Source of the DNA: Oreohelix idahoensis
Lineage: Eukaryota > Mollusca > Gastropoda > Stylommatophora > Oreohelicidae
Assembly (NCBI GenBank): GCA_024509875.1
Contig: JAMPIV010003439.1
Span: 17,501-81,500 of the forward strand
Direction: 5' to 3'
DNA: 64,000 nt
The translations under genes were made by a program, and so were the position numbers. This document shows positions 55,318 to 64,000 of this stretch, piece after piece. Position 1 is the stretch's first letter, and every line of letters begins with the position of its first letter. The notes below the pieces were generated by a model. The model ran no database searches and was not told the origin of the DNA. It saw nothing but the letters and a program-made list of their open reading frames with translations.

Positions 55318-57809
55318 TAGTAATTCTTCCTACTAACTGTAGTATAAATCTCTACAATACAATTGTTCCCCTCTTGGCTATGTTATCACCACTTGTGAAA
55401 ATTAGGTCTTTCTGACCCTTTATTATCTATTATAGCCTCACCTCAACTCACAATAATCGATTGCTGTTCAATTACCGCTTCTTGATACTTTGATACTTGT
55501 ATATGAACTTACAATAGTTATCAGTTGTATAATAACAACTTTCTGATACCTTGACAATATTGTAAACTTAGCTCAAAATAGGTATTACTTCCAAAATCCT
55601 TTACTGGCACCCACACTGGTGCTATAATCCAATCACACTCCTCTTATTATTACACTAAATAATCTCTATTAAAAAAAATACTATCTGTGGCAACAATGAG
55701 CGCAACACAGATGAAATACATATACACAACACATTACGAAAACAAAGTTCCAGTCACGAAGAAACAGATGATAGAACACGAAGAGAAGAGGTAGATTAAT
55801 ATCTACACTGCGTGACTGAGCACGAACGAAACAAGGGATACCTGTAAACGTATTTACAAGATAGTAAGATGGGACAAGAGAAAACGCCACTTAAACAGGA
55901 CACAAGAAATACTGAATGTACACGACAATATAAATACATACACCACAACTACAGCTAACACGCACAGGGCTTGGAATGTAAAGCAGGGCAGTCACAGGAA
56001 AATCGTCTGCCAGACTCCTCCACAAAACAAACACCACCACAACCTAATAGAATCGGTCTAATCCACTCTTTTCCCACGAAAGGCCAAAAATGGATTAGGC
56101 TCACCACCCTTTCCTCCCTTGAAAACACACCTATACACTATACCACAATTACTCTACAAAAACGACACTCAACAATGAGGTACTGGAAGCTATCTCTTCC
56201 ACCAAGCACTATCTTCACTTCAGTGAAAATAAACTAAGTAAACTATCAGAAATAGACTACTATAATGTCACAAACTATATATATATAATCCAAATGTAAC
56301 CAACCTACTAAGGCAATAAAGCAAGATCAGGCTTAACTAACAATCAATATACATACACATTAAGATATACAAGTACAGTAAAGAAAAGTCAAAACATGAG
56401 GAAAGAAAACAATAACAAACTGAGAAGCAGATAAAGCAACAGCACTACACTATTCACCAAGTCAAAGTAAATGATAGATAGAATCAGTAAAAAAAAAAAA
56501 ACAGACAATAGAAAATTAAATTCTGAGAAAAACAAGAAAATATCAATTTATTACATACAATATAAACATACAAACACTAACTTACTGAAGCTCCAACGAC
56601 GCTTGAGAAAAAGAATCCTCAGCATTGACGATGATGAAGAACACAGCACAAACAAGACTCCACAGTATCGACGTATAATCCAAGAGAAACTAAGTCCAGG
56701 AATAGATGCACTGTCAAATCTGAGTGTCACGGTATAATCCTTTTTCTACACAATGACCGCACTATCGTTCAAGGTGCTCCCACAGCACTGTTTATAATAT
56801 ACTGGAAATGTCTACTCATACACAGTTCAGCTACACAGCTACAATACACAGTCTTCTGTAAGTCGGCAAGGCACAAAGCAAACCACCTCACCCGTGGTTG
56901 GGCATTCTGGGTTGACGTCACTGGTGTTGTCTTAGGAAGGTCACGTCAAAGCACTTCACTGGCGTCGGCTTAGGAAGGTCACGTCAGAGCATAGTCACTG
57001 GCGTCGGCTTAGGAAGGTCACGTCAGAGCATAGTCACTCTTGGGTGGGCACCTTTGAGAAGCACTGGCAGACCCAGCAGCACATCATGATGCCTTGGGGG
57101 GTACCAACCACCTCTAACAGCCTCCTATCGACTATCAACACACCTACCAAACAACTAATACCACCCTAGTACCGAGGTTGACCAAACTACCTCCCATCTT
57201 GCACCTGGTCATGCCTTTTGGGCCCCTAGCTAAGTAGTACCAACCCCCAAGCTCCGCTGCTCCTCCTGCATCAATGTCGCCAACAACCAACAAAACTCAG
57301 AGATGTGTCAAACTGACCCGTCTGACGCACACTGTAACAGTAGCCTGACACTTTGACAATCGTACTTAACCCTGCCAAGAAACCATAATAGACAACTTGA
57401 AACCTCACTACACACTATTTCACCTGCGATAAACTGAAAACGTACAGAAAATAGCCATAACGAACTGCGATGTTACAAGTAGGTCAGCGCTTGAGAACGG
57501 GGTCAGGTCATGCGACCGTAAACAATACCGTAACAGACTGACATACGGACTAGCCTTTCACTGGACACTGAAAAAAAGAACACAACTCACTCCTTCAGTT
57601 GACAGAAAATATGAAGGCGCCAGCACAGTGGCGTAACCAGCCTTCTAACACTCTGTGTGTACAAAATTTAATGGCAATACTAATATTGGGTCAAAACGTT
57701 ATTTAGCTGGGAAATACGCTATAACATACAGGCTTCCATGGCCGAAGAACCGTCCGCCATAAATATTAGGAAAATATACTCTAAATCCAAACCTCCCGGC
57801 CTCTAACTC
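55318..57809 (-). other. 2.5-kb leader of LTR element 2
   Basis: Unusually long stretch between the primer-binding site and gag. No conserved protein is seen in any frame. A 39-bp tandem repeat occurs at 56919-57034. Composition is AC-rich on the + strand from 55900 to 56700. It may hold packaging or translation signals, or an unrecognised insertion. Confidence 0.6.
56919..57034. repeat. 39-bp tandem repeat, three copies, in the leader
   Basis: Units start at 56919, 56957 and 56996, each with CACTGG...TTAGGAAGGTCACGTCA. The second and third are identical and the first differs at several bases. Confidence 0.9.
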
Positions 57810-57827
57810 ACCGGATAAGAGCCCCCA
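57810..57827 (-). other. Primer-binding site, LTR element 2
   Basis: Two bases inside the 5' LTR the minus strand reads TGGGGGCTCTTATCCGGT, close to the proline-tRNA site (TGGGGGCTCG...CCGGG). The first nine bases match fully. Confidence 0.65.
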
Positions 57828-57829
57828 GA

Positions 57830-58519
57830 TGTCAACCTACTAGTATTAGCGTGGACTTATCATTATTATCATAGGCATATCACAGCAACAATAGCAAAGC
57901 TCATTTGCTAGAAGTACGAACACACTAAGACTAGCGGACACTAAATTATATAAACCGACTAGAACACTTAGAACAGGTATTGACCCTTTAATAAGTCTAA
58001 CACACAGAGAAGCCGCACCCGGCTCACAGTACATATGAAAACAATGCACAATGCAATGAAAAGAACTGCCACATAACTCGCCATACACTATAGCTCACTA
58101 TCAGAACCAAAATGGTCATCGACATGATCTCGTCAGTGAATACAATGACTATCGCTCGACAGGCGATCTCTTATACTAAGTCGACGCAAAACATAATTGC
58201 GACAAAAGTATCACAAATAATAATCAGGAGGGAAAATCACTAGAACCTAGAAACACAATCTAGCACCCATCAATTATTCCTGAATATGAAAATCGGCGAG
58301 CATTGAACCACAATGGCATTCAAGAAAACTCCCAGCAAAACTGCTGACAAAAACCATCAGCGACCTTACAGGCCGGCGGACATCCCAATAATAATTTTTG
58401 CGCCAAAACGGTTCCTTCCGTTTCACCGAAACCCGCTGAACGGGTTTTAAAGATGAATATCAGTGTTGTCAGTCTCCAGTGTAACCAATATAGAATTAAG
58501 TGAATTCTATCCCGTGACA
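57830..58519 (-). repeat. 5' LTR of LTR element 2 (690 bp)
   Basis: Matches 46810-47368 plus 49711-49848 with only a few differences visible (for example one T/A change near 58190 and a four-base difference near 58286). LTR divergence is low, so insertion was fairly recent. Confidence 0.93.
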
Positions 58520-58579
58520 ATGGCAGAGTTGAAGATAACTGTGCAAGAGGAAGACAGCGCTATAAGTGCAAGATAACAT
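58520..58579 (+). pseudogene. Non-LTR family C copy, segment 2
   Basis: The first five bases are the right TSD ATGGC. The codons continue the frame interrupted at 46809 (D-G-R-V-E then ARGRQRYKCKI), matching the CYKWEDSIKRW region of the copy at 38440. It is cut again at 58579 by a solo LTR. Confidence 0.8.
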
Positions 58580-59472
58580 TGTTAAGTCCTTTTTCGCGTG
58601 GGAGTTAAGTGTTTTGGATTCTCACGTGCGGGTCTAGTCTTTTAAAGACACACTTGTAAGCACATCTAAAGTTATGAGATGTGTAATTATTTGCATGCCT
58701 TCGTGCACTATATTTGAACAAAATAGCGCAAGTGGGTATGTTTTCTTTTAACAGAAAAAGTTTAAATAGACACGAAAAGTGAACCACGAAGTTGGGGAGA
58801 CAAATAGGTGAGCTGAGACAAATAGGTGAGCTGATCTCACATGTCAATCCTTTAGTTCCCGTTTCAGTGAAAATGTACTGAGTTGAAATGAGAAAAAACT
58901 GGGAGATTATACAGCGAGAGGGGGGAGAGCAATAAAGGGAAGAGAAAAGAGTGAGAGAACGAACAAGGGCTTTGTGTTGAGCATTGTATGGAGGGTAACA
59001 CATTTTACCTTCATGGAAGACATCCTATATATTATTCAAATCTTCGTAATGAAAAAACTAGGAATATAAGAACTCGTTACCGTAAAGCTTCCACCGTCCT
59101 TGAGATGACGGCGGCTAGTGAGTCCGGTCAAATTCGATATGGATTATTTGTATCAACGTACATATGGCTGCCATTATAACCTTGGATGATTTATTGTCTG
59201 TGACGTCGATGATACTGTCTTCAATAAACTGTTATTGATGTGCTACATGGTTCCAGCTTATTTGCCTTACCAGTTGGTCCATCTTATGACCCTGACATTA
59301 CTGTTGTGTTGGTTGCATCACGTTAAAGAAATCTAACGGACCCTAGACATTCGCTCAATTATAAAAAAAACCGTCGACCACTACCAGTAAGCCCGACATT
59401 TTTGACATCAACATTGTCATCTGTGCCAGTCAGCAGCACCAACACACAGCACCCCAAACAACACCGGTAACA
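58580..59472 (+). mobile_element. Solo LTR, 893 bp
   Basis: Starts TGTTAAGTCC, ends CGGTAACA, and is flanked by AACAT at 58575-58579 and 59473-59477. It interrupts the family C copy, which resumes right after. A possible AATAAA poly(A) signal is near 59223. The orientation is not certain because the TG...CA ends are symmetrical; + is inferred from that signal. Confidence 0.82.
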
Positions 59473-59580
59473 AACATCAACAGATGGACAGTATATAATC
59501 TATCAGAGTTCACCATCAAGGCAAGAGACAGAAGACATTGGAAATCCGTAGCAACTGCTGATGATAATTAATTTAAATGA
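59473..59580 (+). pseudogene. Non-LTR family C copy, segment 3 (3' end)
   Basis: Continues the C-terminal coding region (RWTV..., then a stretch equivalent to CTIKTRDRKSWRS), matching 38575-38740, and ends in the TGATGATAAT tail. Confidence 0.75.
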
Positions 59581-59628
59581 AACAAATGACAAAATAAAGA
59601 CAATTAACCACAATTTATTGCATGGAGG

Positions 59629-61559
59629 TGTGACAGCGTCATCTTGTCATCGCCATTTTGTCTGTCGTTCTCTACCTTTTTACTACAATATAGCGATTTG
59701 GCAGCCATTTTAGTGTTACTCAGTCAGGATCTAAAAATAGAACATTAGTCATATCGCTTACGGATAGCAGCCAATCAGAGAAGAGAAGCGTCCAGGCTAG
59801 CGCGTCAGTTTAAATTCTTTATCATTCTGATCACCTGTCGCGGAGAGAGAACAAGCTATTGAGAAATACTGAAGTCTTGTTCAAGCAAGAACATACCTTA
59901 AATTTGTGAGTAGATATAATATTATTCTCCAACATTCTAAAGTCTTTATAGTGTTAGAAAGGATATAGGATCACCATCTTTGTGCCATAGTATTTTAAAT
60001 AATTATATACTTAATTCAATGTTATTTATATATTTCGCGTGCGGTTGGTTTCAGATCTAAATTTATTCAGACATGGCGTGGCTGAAGCAGATGGTCCATG
60101 TTCAAGAAATATAACACGTGACCGGTACTAGAACTGACATATTCGGTTATTACATTTGTGTAAATGAAATCAATGATATTATTTAAATCCGACACGTCGG
60201 TATGAATAATATTTAATTGTGGCGCGATTTAGATTGTTATATTTATTAACAACGGTGCTGATGCCTAAATAGTTTATTTTAGTGTGGTTAGTGCTGCAAT
60301 TTATTCATATGTTACAGCTTACTAGAATAAAGTCCTGTGCTTCTTAAGTAATATTAGACTGATAATGTGGTGTAAGTATTAGTAAGATCGGCTATAGCTA
60401 ATTGGTGTTAGCTTTCTTAGTTTCGTAGTCCTTTATACAGTGTGAAATCTCTATTTGTTATATGTACTGCTTTAAATAGCTTTGCTAAGCCATTATTTCT
60501 ATAATATTTAGTATTATAATGTAAGGTTACTATAGAATGCACAACCACGCAGCGTAGCTGGGTTGTTAGCGTGGCTGTATGCTGTCCTCGCAATATGGCA
60601 GCCACGTGTTATAGGCCTAGTGATATATTTAGTTCTAGTCATTAATATGCCTTGTAAATATGATACCCATACTTTTGGTACGTCGAGCACATTTGAGACA
60701 TAAACGTTCCTGTTTGCTCCTTGTGGAGCAGGGCGACACCAATGAGGCTGAATCCAACAGAAGCCTGCACGAAGCATTTATATGCTATGGCAGTGGCTTG
60801 TTTCTGTAACAATGTGTTTTATATGATGAGTTCCCAATCTCATCAGTCCTGCTTCAGAATGCAGAGTCGGATATTGAGTGGATCAGTTGCGAGGTGGTGG
60901 TTTATGCTTATTAATGAGAGTATTAGTTGTACATATCGTTTAATATTATTTTATGCATATTTCATTATAATTTAGTTATTGTTATGTGTCGGATAATTTA
61001 TGAGAGCACGTGGGTCCACTTGGGAACAAATTATGTCTCTTCTCGCTCCTTATGGAGCATATGGCTACCAGTGTGGCTAGCCTCCGCATGTAGACCGCAC
61101 AAAGCATTCAGATGCTCTTGCAGTAGTGGTTTCGGTAGCAATCTGTGTTACATGGTGAGATTGCCAGCCTCACGCACAACACCATACTAGTCTGATTAGA
61201 CGACATGCATGGGCTGAGTGTGTGTGCATGATAGTTGAATGTTTCAGGTAGCGTGGAAGAAGGACAGTTTGACAGGTGAGAGCATGGTGTTTCTCATTAT
61301 TTAACTATTATGATTTTAACTAGTTGGCGCTGTTTGCGTTTCAGATTAGCAATTGAGCACTGGCTAGGTGTTTTGTTTGCTTTGTGTTATTTGTTTAATG
61401 TTTGCTTTATGTGCTTGTAGTCACTGAATGGGTTGTATGAATAAATACAGCCCCTGCCTTAGAATCAGAGTTTTATTGTTGATCGGGTCGGTTGCGAGTG
61501 TGCAAGAAAGTGATCACATATCACAACAGCATCATCATCATCTCGCCCACCCTATCACA
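59629..61559 (+). repeat. 5' LTR of LTR element 3 (1.9 kb)
   Basis: From TGTGACAGCG to TATCACA. The 3' border is set by the primer-binding site that follows and the left border by identity with 63448 onward. It carries AATAAA-type signals (for example near 61440). Confidence 0.9.
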
Positions 61560-61561
61560 AT

Positions 61562-61579
61562 TGGCGTCGTCGGCAGGAT
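61562..61579 (+). other. Primer-binding site (tRNA-Ser-like), LTR element 3
   Basis: TGGCGTCGTCGGCAGGAT starts two bases after the LTR. Its complement ends ...CCTGCCGACGACG-CCA, which looks like the 3' end of a serine tRNA (T-arm ATCCTGCCGAC...). It is a different primer from LTR elements 1 and 2. Confidence 0.75.
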
Positions 61580-61654
61580 AGGCAGACAGTGACACCGAGC
61601 CAACAGCAAACGAACAAATATTGTAAACACCCAGCAGTGCATTCTTGCAGCAAG

Positions 61655-63141
61655 ATGGCTTCGAGGAGTACACGTGTTCCGAGCAGAGGGGAGTGCGAGG
61701 ATGCAGATCCAATACCAGTGATGGGTGCATCTGTAGTGCAAAGTGAGGGCCAGAGCAATGCGCCTGTTAAGGTAGTATACGTGACGGTGCCGGAGGAAAG
61801 GCGATTTGGTGGAAACGCAAGTCCCACTTGGCAAGAGTTTTTGAACGACGTAGGGGCCGTGTGGAAGGTAGCGTCCTTTACTGCCGAAGATAAGGTAGAC
61901 GTTATCTGGAATAACGTTACACCAATGGTATCTAGAGAATTACGGATTCGTGGCGGAGCCAAGGCCAGCCATGAGAAGTACTCGAGATAGTGGAAGAAGC
62001 CTACAGTGAGCGACAACTAGTCAATGAGATGACTAAGAATTTCCAGGACGTGAGTCTGTGGCTTAGGGAATGTGCTGTTTTCTTGAAAGGCAAAAAGCCT
62101 GATACACTAGTGCTCGTAGCCAGTGTAGAAGCCCAAACTGAAAAGGACGCACTCGAGGCAGAAGTATCTCTCCTAAAGTTCCAACTAGCACAGCTAACAC
62201 AGACCAGTTCGCCAGTACAAGAGGAGGTGCAAAGAAAGAAAGCACCAAGCCAACCGCGGAAACAGCCAAAGCACGACGAAGGGGTGTGTGAGCAGATACC
62301 TCAACTAGACCTTCTTGTATGTGAGAGTCAGGCTGTTGACAAGGAAAGCTGTGCTCTGACAGTAACAACAAACGCAGTTGCACCGACAAGGCGACAAGGG
62401 GTTTGCAAGTGCTATAGTGTCGACAGGAGATGGAGGTTTATTACGCCAGACGATGGGGGTATTGATGTATTCGTACATCAGACCAAGATCTTCAGAAAAG
62501 GATTCAGGAGTCTGGGAAGGAACGAGCAAGTAGAGTTTGATAGCAAACCATCTGTCCAGGGCATGGACGCAGTCTATGTATGCGGCATTGGCGGCCAAGA
62601 ATGTAAGGGTAGTAGGTGGCGATCCATGGCACAGAGAAAGCCTACAAAGAGGAGGCGCTACAATTGTGGAGAGTTCTCAGACCAAATGGCAGCCAAATGT
62701 CCTCAAGGTCCGCTTCCGAAACGATGCTTTAGGTGCAAGTCCACAGAACATTTGATATTTGCCTGTCCCTCAAGGAGCTCTTTCCCTAGACGTACTACCA
62801 CAACTAGGTTGCCTTTAGGGTGCAAGCCAAGAAATGGCCATGACAACTGTCACCCTAAGGACGCCGAGAAAATTGGTCGTCGTTTAGGGGAGGAAACTCG
62901 TCCTAAGCAGATAGGAGGGAATGCATATCAATGTTCAGAAGAAGAAACTCAACTAAAGCAGATTGTGGGGAATGTAAGCCACCGTCCACACAAAATGAGT
63001 GTTAAACACGTTAGAAGCAATCCCCCGCCAAGGTCGATAGCTGCATGCACTGACAAGAAGAAGTCACAAGCAAGCAGCGGCGCTGCACAAGTAGACGAAT
63101 TTTCCACCGCAACAACTGCCTGCCCAGCAACGTACGACTAG
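61655..63141 (+). pseudogene. Gag-like protein with Lin-28-type cold-shock domain and CCHC knuckles
   Basis: Start chosen at ATG 61655 (MASRSTRVPSRG). The first part (to 61987) ends in a capsid-like segment, DKVDVIWNNVTPMVSRELR. After a one-base frame change near 61970-61985 the frame is open to 63141. The second frame first gives EEAYSERQLVNEMTKNF (capsid continuation) and a coiled-coil stretch. At residues about 137-200 of this frame (62398-62589) comes a cold-shock domain: GVCKCYSVDRRWRFI, IDVFVHQTKIFRKGFRSL, EQVEFD. RNP2 (VFVH) is intact and RNP1 is altered. Two zinc knuckles follow. The first (YNCGEFSDQMAAKC, about 224-237) has lost its first Cys and its His. The second (CFRCKSTEHLIFAC, 246-259) is a clean CX2CX4HX4C. 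Order, spacing and wording match the RNA-binding protein Lin-28 closely. Expected role: RNA binding, possibly replacing the nucleocapsid. The last 120 residues are basic and unassigned. Confidence 0.9.
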
Positions 63142-63447
63142 GAACATGACGATCAAGAGGGTCCCCAACCGGGTTGTACCTATTACAGAAGCTCAGCCCA
63201 AAGCATCGCCGCTCAGAAAGAATCGGGCGCACCGTCAACGGCAGAGAGTAGGTTGTGGGGACTACAACATCTTCAGGATGGTGATATATGATGGGGCCAT
63301 AAAAAACGCCCCAAAATCTCCCTGAAGTTCATATTGGTGTTTTCGCTTCTTCAAAAGGGTCCTGCCCCAAGACGTTCTGAGAGATTACGACTGAAGCGCC
63401 TAGATTAGTGCAGTTGTCGGGACGACAACAACATCAGATGGGGAATA
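63142..63447 (+). other. Internal 3' region with pol C-terminal scrap and polypurine tract
   Basis: After the Gag-like stop there is no RT, integrase or RNase H. A short frame ending APRRSERLRLKRLD-stop (about 63364-63406) resembles the extreme C-terminus of gypsy polyproteins, suggesting that pol was deleted between about 63150 and 63360. AGATGGGGAATA just before 63448 is the polypurine tract. Confidence 0.6.
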
Positions 63448-64000
63448 TGTGACAGCGCCATCTTGTCATCGCCATTTTGTCTGTCGTTCTCTACCTTTTT
63501 ACTACAATAAAGCGATTTGGCAGCCATTTTAGTGTTACTAAGTCAGGATCTAAAAATAGAACATTAGTCATATCGCTTACAGATAGCAGCCAATCAGGGA
63601 AGAGAAGCGTCCAGGCTAGCGCGTCAGTTTAAATTCTTTATCATTCTGATCGCCTGTCGCGGAGAGAGAACAAGCTATTAAGAAATACTGAAGTCTAGTT
63701 CAAGCAAGAACATACCTTAAATTTGTGAGTAGATATAATATTATTCTCCAACATTCTAAAGTCTTTATAGTGTTAGAAAGGATACAGGATCACCATCTTT
63801 GTGCCGTAGTATTTTAAATAATTATATACTTAATTCAATGTTATTTATATTTCGCGTGCGGTTGGTTTCATATCTAAATTTATTCAGACATGGCGTGGCT
63901 GGAGCAGATGGTTCATGTTCAGGAAATATAACACGTGACCGGTACTAGAATTGACATATTCGGTTATTACATTTGTGTAAATGAAATTAATTGTTAAGTA
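63448..64000 (+). repeat. 3' LTR of LTR element 3, partial
   Basis: Matches 59629-60180 closely and leaves the window at 64000. Confidence 0.92.

Larger units (their letters stand above)
46810..58519 (-). mobile_element. LTR element 2: Gmr1-like Ty3/gypsy retrotransposon (-)
   Basis: 11.7 kb including a 2.3-kb solo LTR inserted in its 3' LTR. On the minus strand: 5' LTR 58519-57830, primer-binding site, a 2.5-kb leader, gag, protease, integrase, RT, RNase H, polypurine tract and 3' LTR 49848-46810. LTR ends are TGTCACGGG...GTTGACA and the TSD is ATGGC. The domain order gag-PR-IN-RT-RH is the Ty1/copia-like order of the Gmr1 group, while every domain is Ty3/gypsy in sequence. It retains all catalytic domains and is damaged mainly by single-base frame changes. 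Confidence 0.94.
59629..64000 (+). mobile_element. LTR element 3: gag-only element with Lin-28-like module, cut by right edge
   Basis: 5' LTR 59629-61559, primer-binding site 61562-61579, a 1.9-kb internal region with one Gag-like gene, polypurine tract about 63434-63447, and a 3' LTR starting at 63448 that runs out of the window. The two LTRs share the start TGTGACAGCG. Over the 553 visible bases I count roughly 17-20 differences, so the element is moderately young. Pol is missing except for a possible C-terminal scrap near 63370-63406. A TSD cannot be tested. Confidence 0.9.

Noticed and set aside
61655..63141. Host lin-28 gene lying by chance near repeats
   Set aside because: It is bounded by a primer-binding site and polypurine tract at exact LTR borders, is fused to a capsid-like segment, and has no visible splice structure, so it belongs to the element.

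Overview
This is a stretch of AT-rich animal nuclear DNA, almost certainly from an invertebrate with a large, repeat-filled genome. There is no operon structure and no recognisable single-copy host gene. Instead the window is a stack of transposable elements, many nested in one another: several non-LTR retrotransposon families, three LTR elements, solo LTRs, one hAT DNA transposon, short inverted-repeat elements, tRNA-derived SINE-like pieces, microsatellites and minisatellites. I cannot name the species. A degraded multi-copy gene at 5.4-6.6 kb resembles a family I remember mainly from arthropods, which is weak evidence for an arthropod.

Layout. 1-2.3 kb: a non-LTR element (-) running off the left edge. 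2.4-4.3 kb: a Jockey-like copy (+) split by a second, 5'-truncated Jockey-like insertion (-). 5.4-6.6 kb: the degraded multi-copy gene. 9.4-12.6 kb: a full-length non-LTR element ('family A') with an uninterrupted 1023-codon ORF and a 12-bp target-site duplication (TSD). At least five broken copies of family A lie elsewhere. 14.8-15.0 kb: a mariner-like MITE. 15.2-16.8 kb: the 5' half of another non-LTR element. 17.2-25.5 kb: an LTR retrotransposon (2.1/2.4-kb LTRs, TSD GCAAC) inserted in the last codons of an older RTE-like ORF. 25.9-30.0 kb: a nearly full-length, frameshifted non-LTR element (-) with a C-terminal zinc finger. 30.3-34.0 kb: a complete hAT element with an 8-bp TSD. 34-43 kb: SINE-like sequences, minisatellites and retroelement tails. 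43.7-45.7 kb: a Jockey-like insertion with a twin-priming inversion. 46.8-58.5 kb: a second LTR element (-, TSD ATGGC) whose 3' LTR holds a 2.3-kb solo LTR. 58.6-59.5 kb: another solo LTR. 59.6 kb to the right edge: a third LTR element.

The most interesting object is the third LTR element. Between its LTRs, with a tRNA-Ser-like primer-binding site and a polypurine tract, it carries a Gag-like ORF. The C-terminal half of that ORF is a cold-shock domain followed by two CCHC zinc knuckles, in the order and spacing of the RNA-binding protein Lin-28. It has almost no pol and probably depends on other elements.

The first two LTR elements are Ty3/gypsy-like in sequence, but integrase comes before reverse transcriptase (gag-PR-IN-RT-RH). 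That is the Ty1/copia-like order of the Gmr1 group. Insertion order can be read directly from interrupted reading frames and TSDs. Several ORFs are broken only by one-base changes in A/T homopolymers, which could be real decay or sequencing error.
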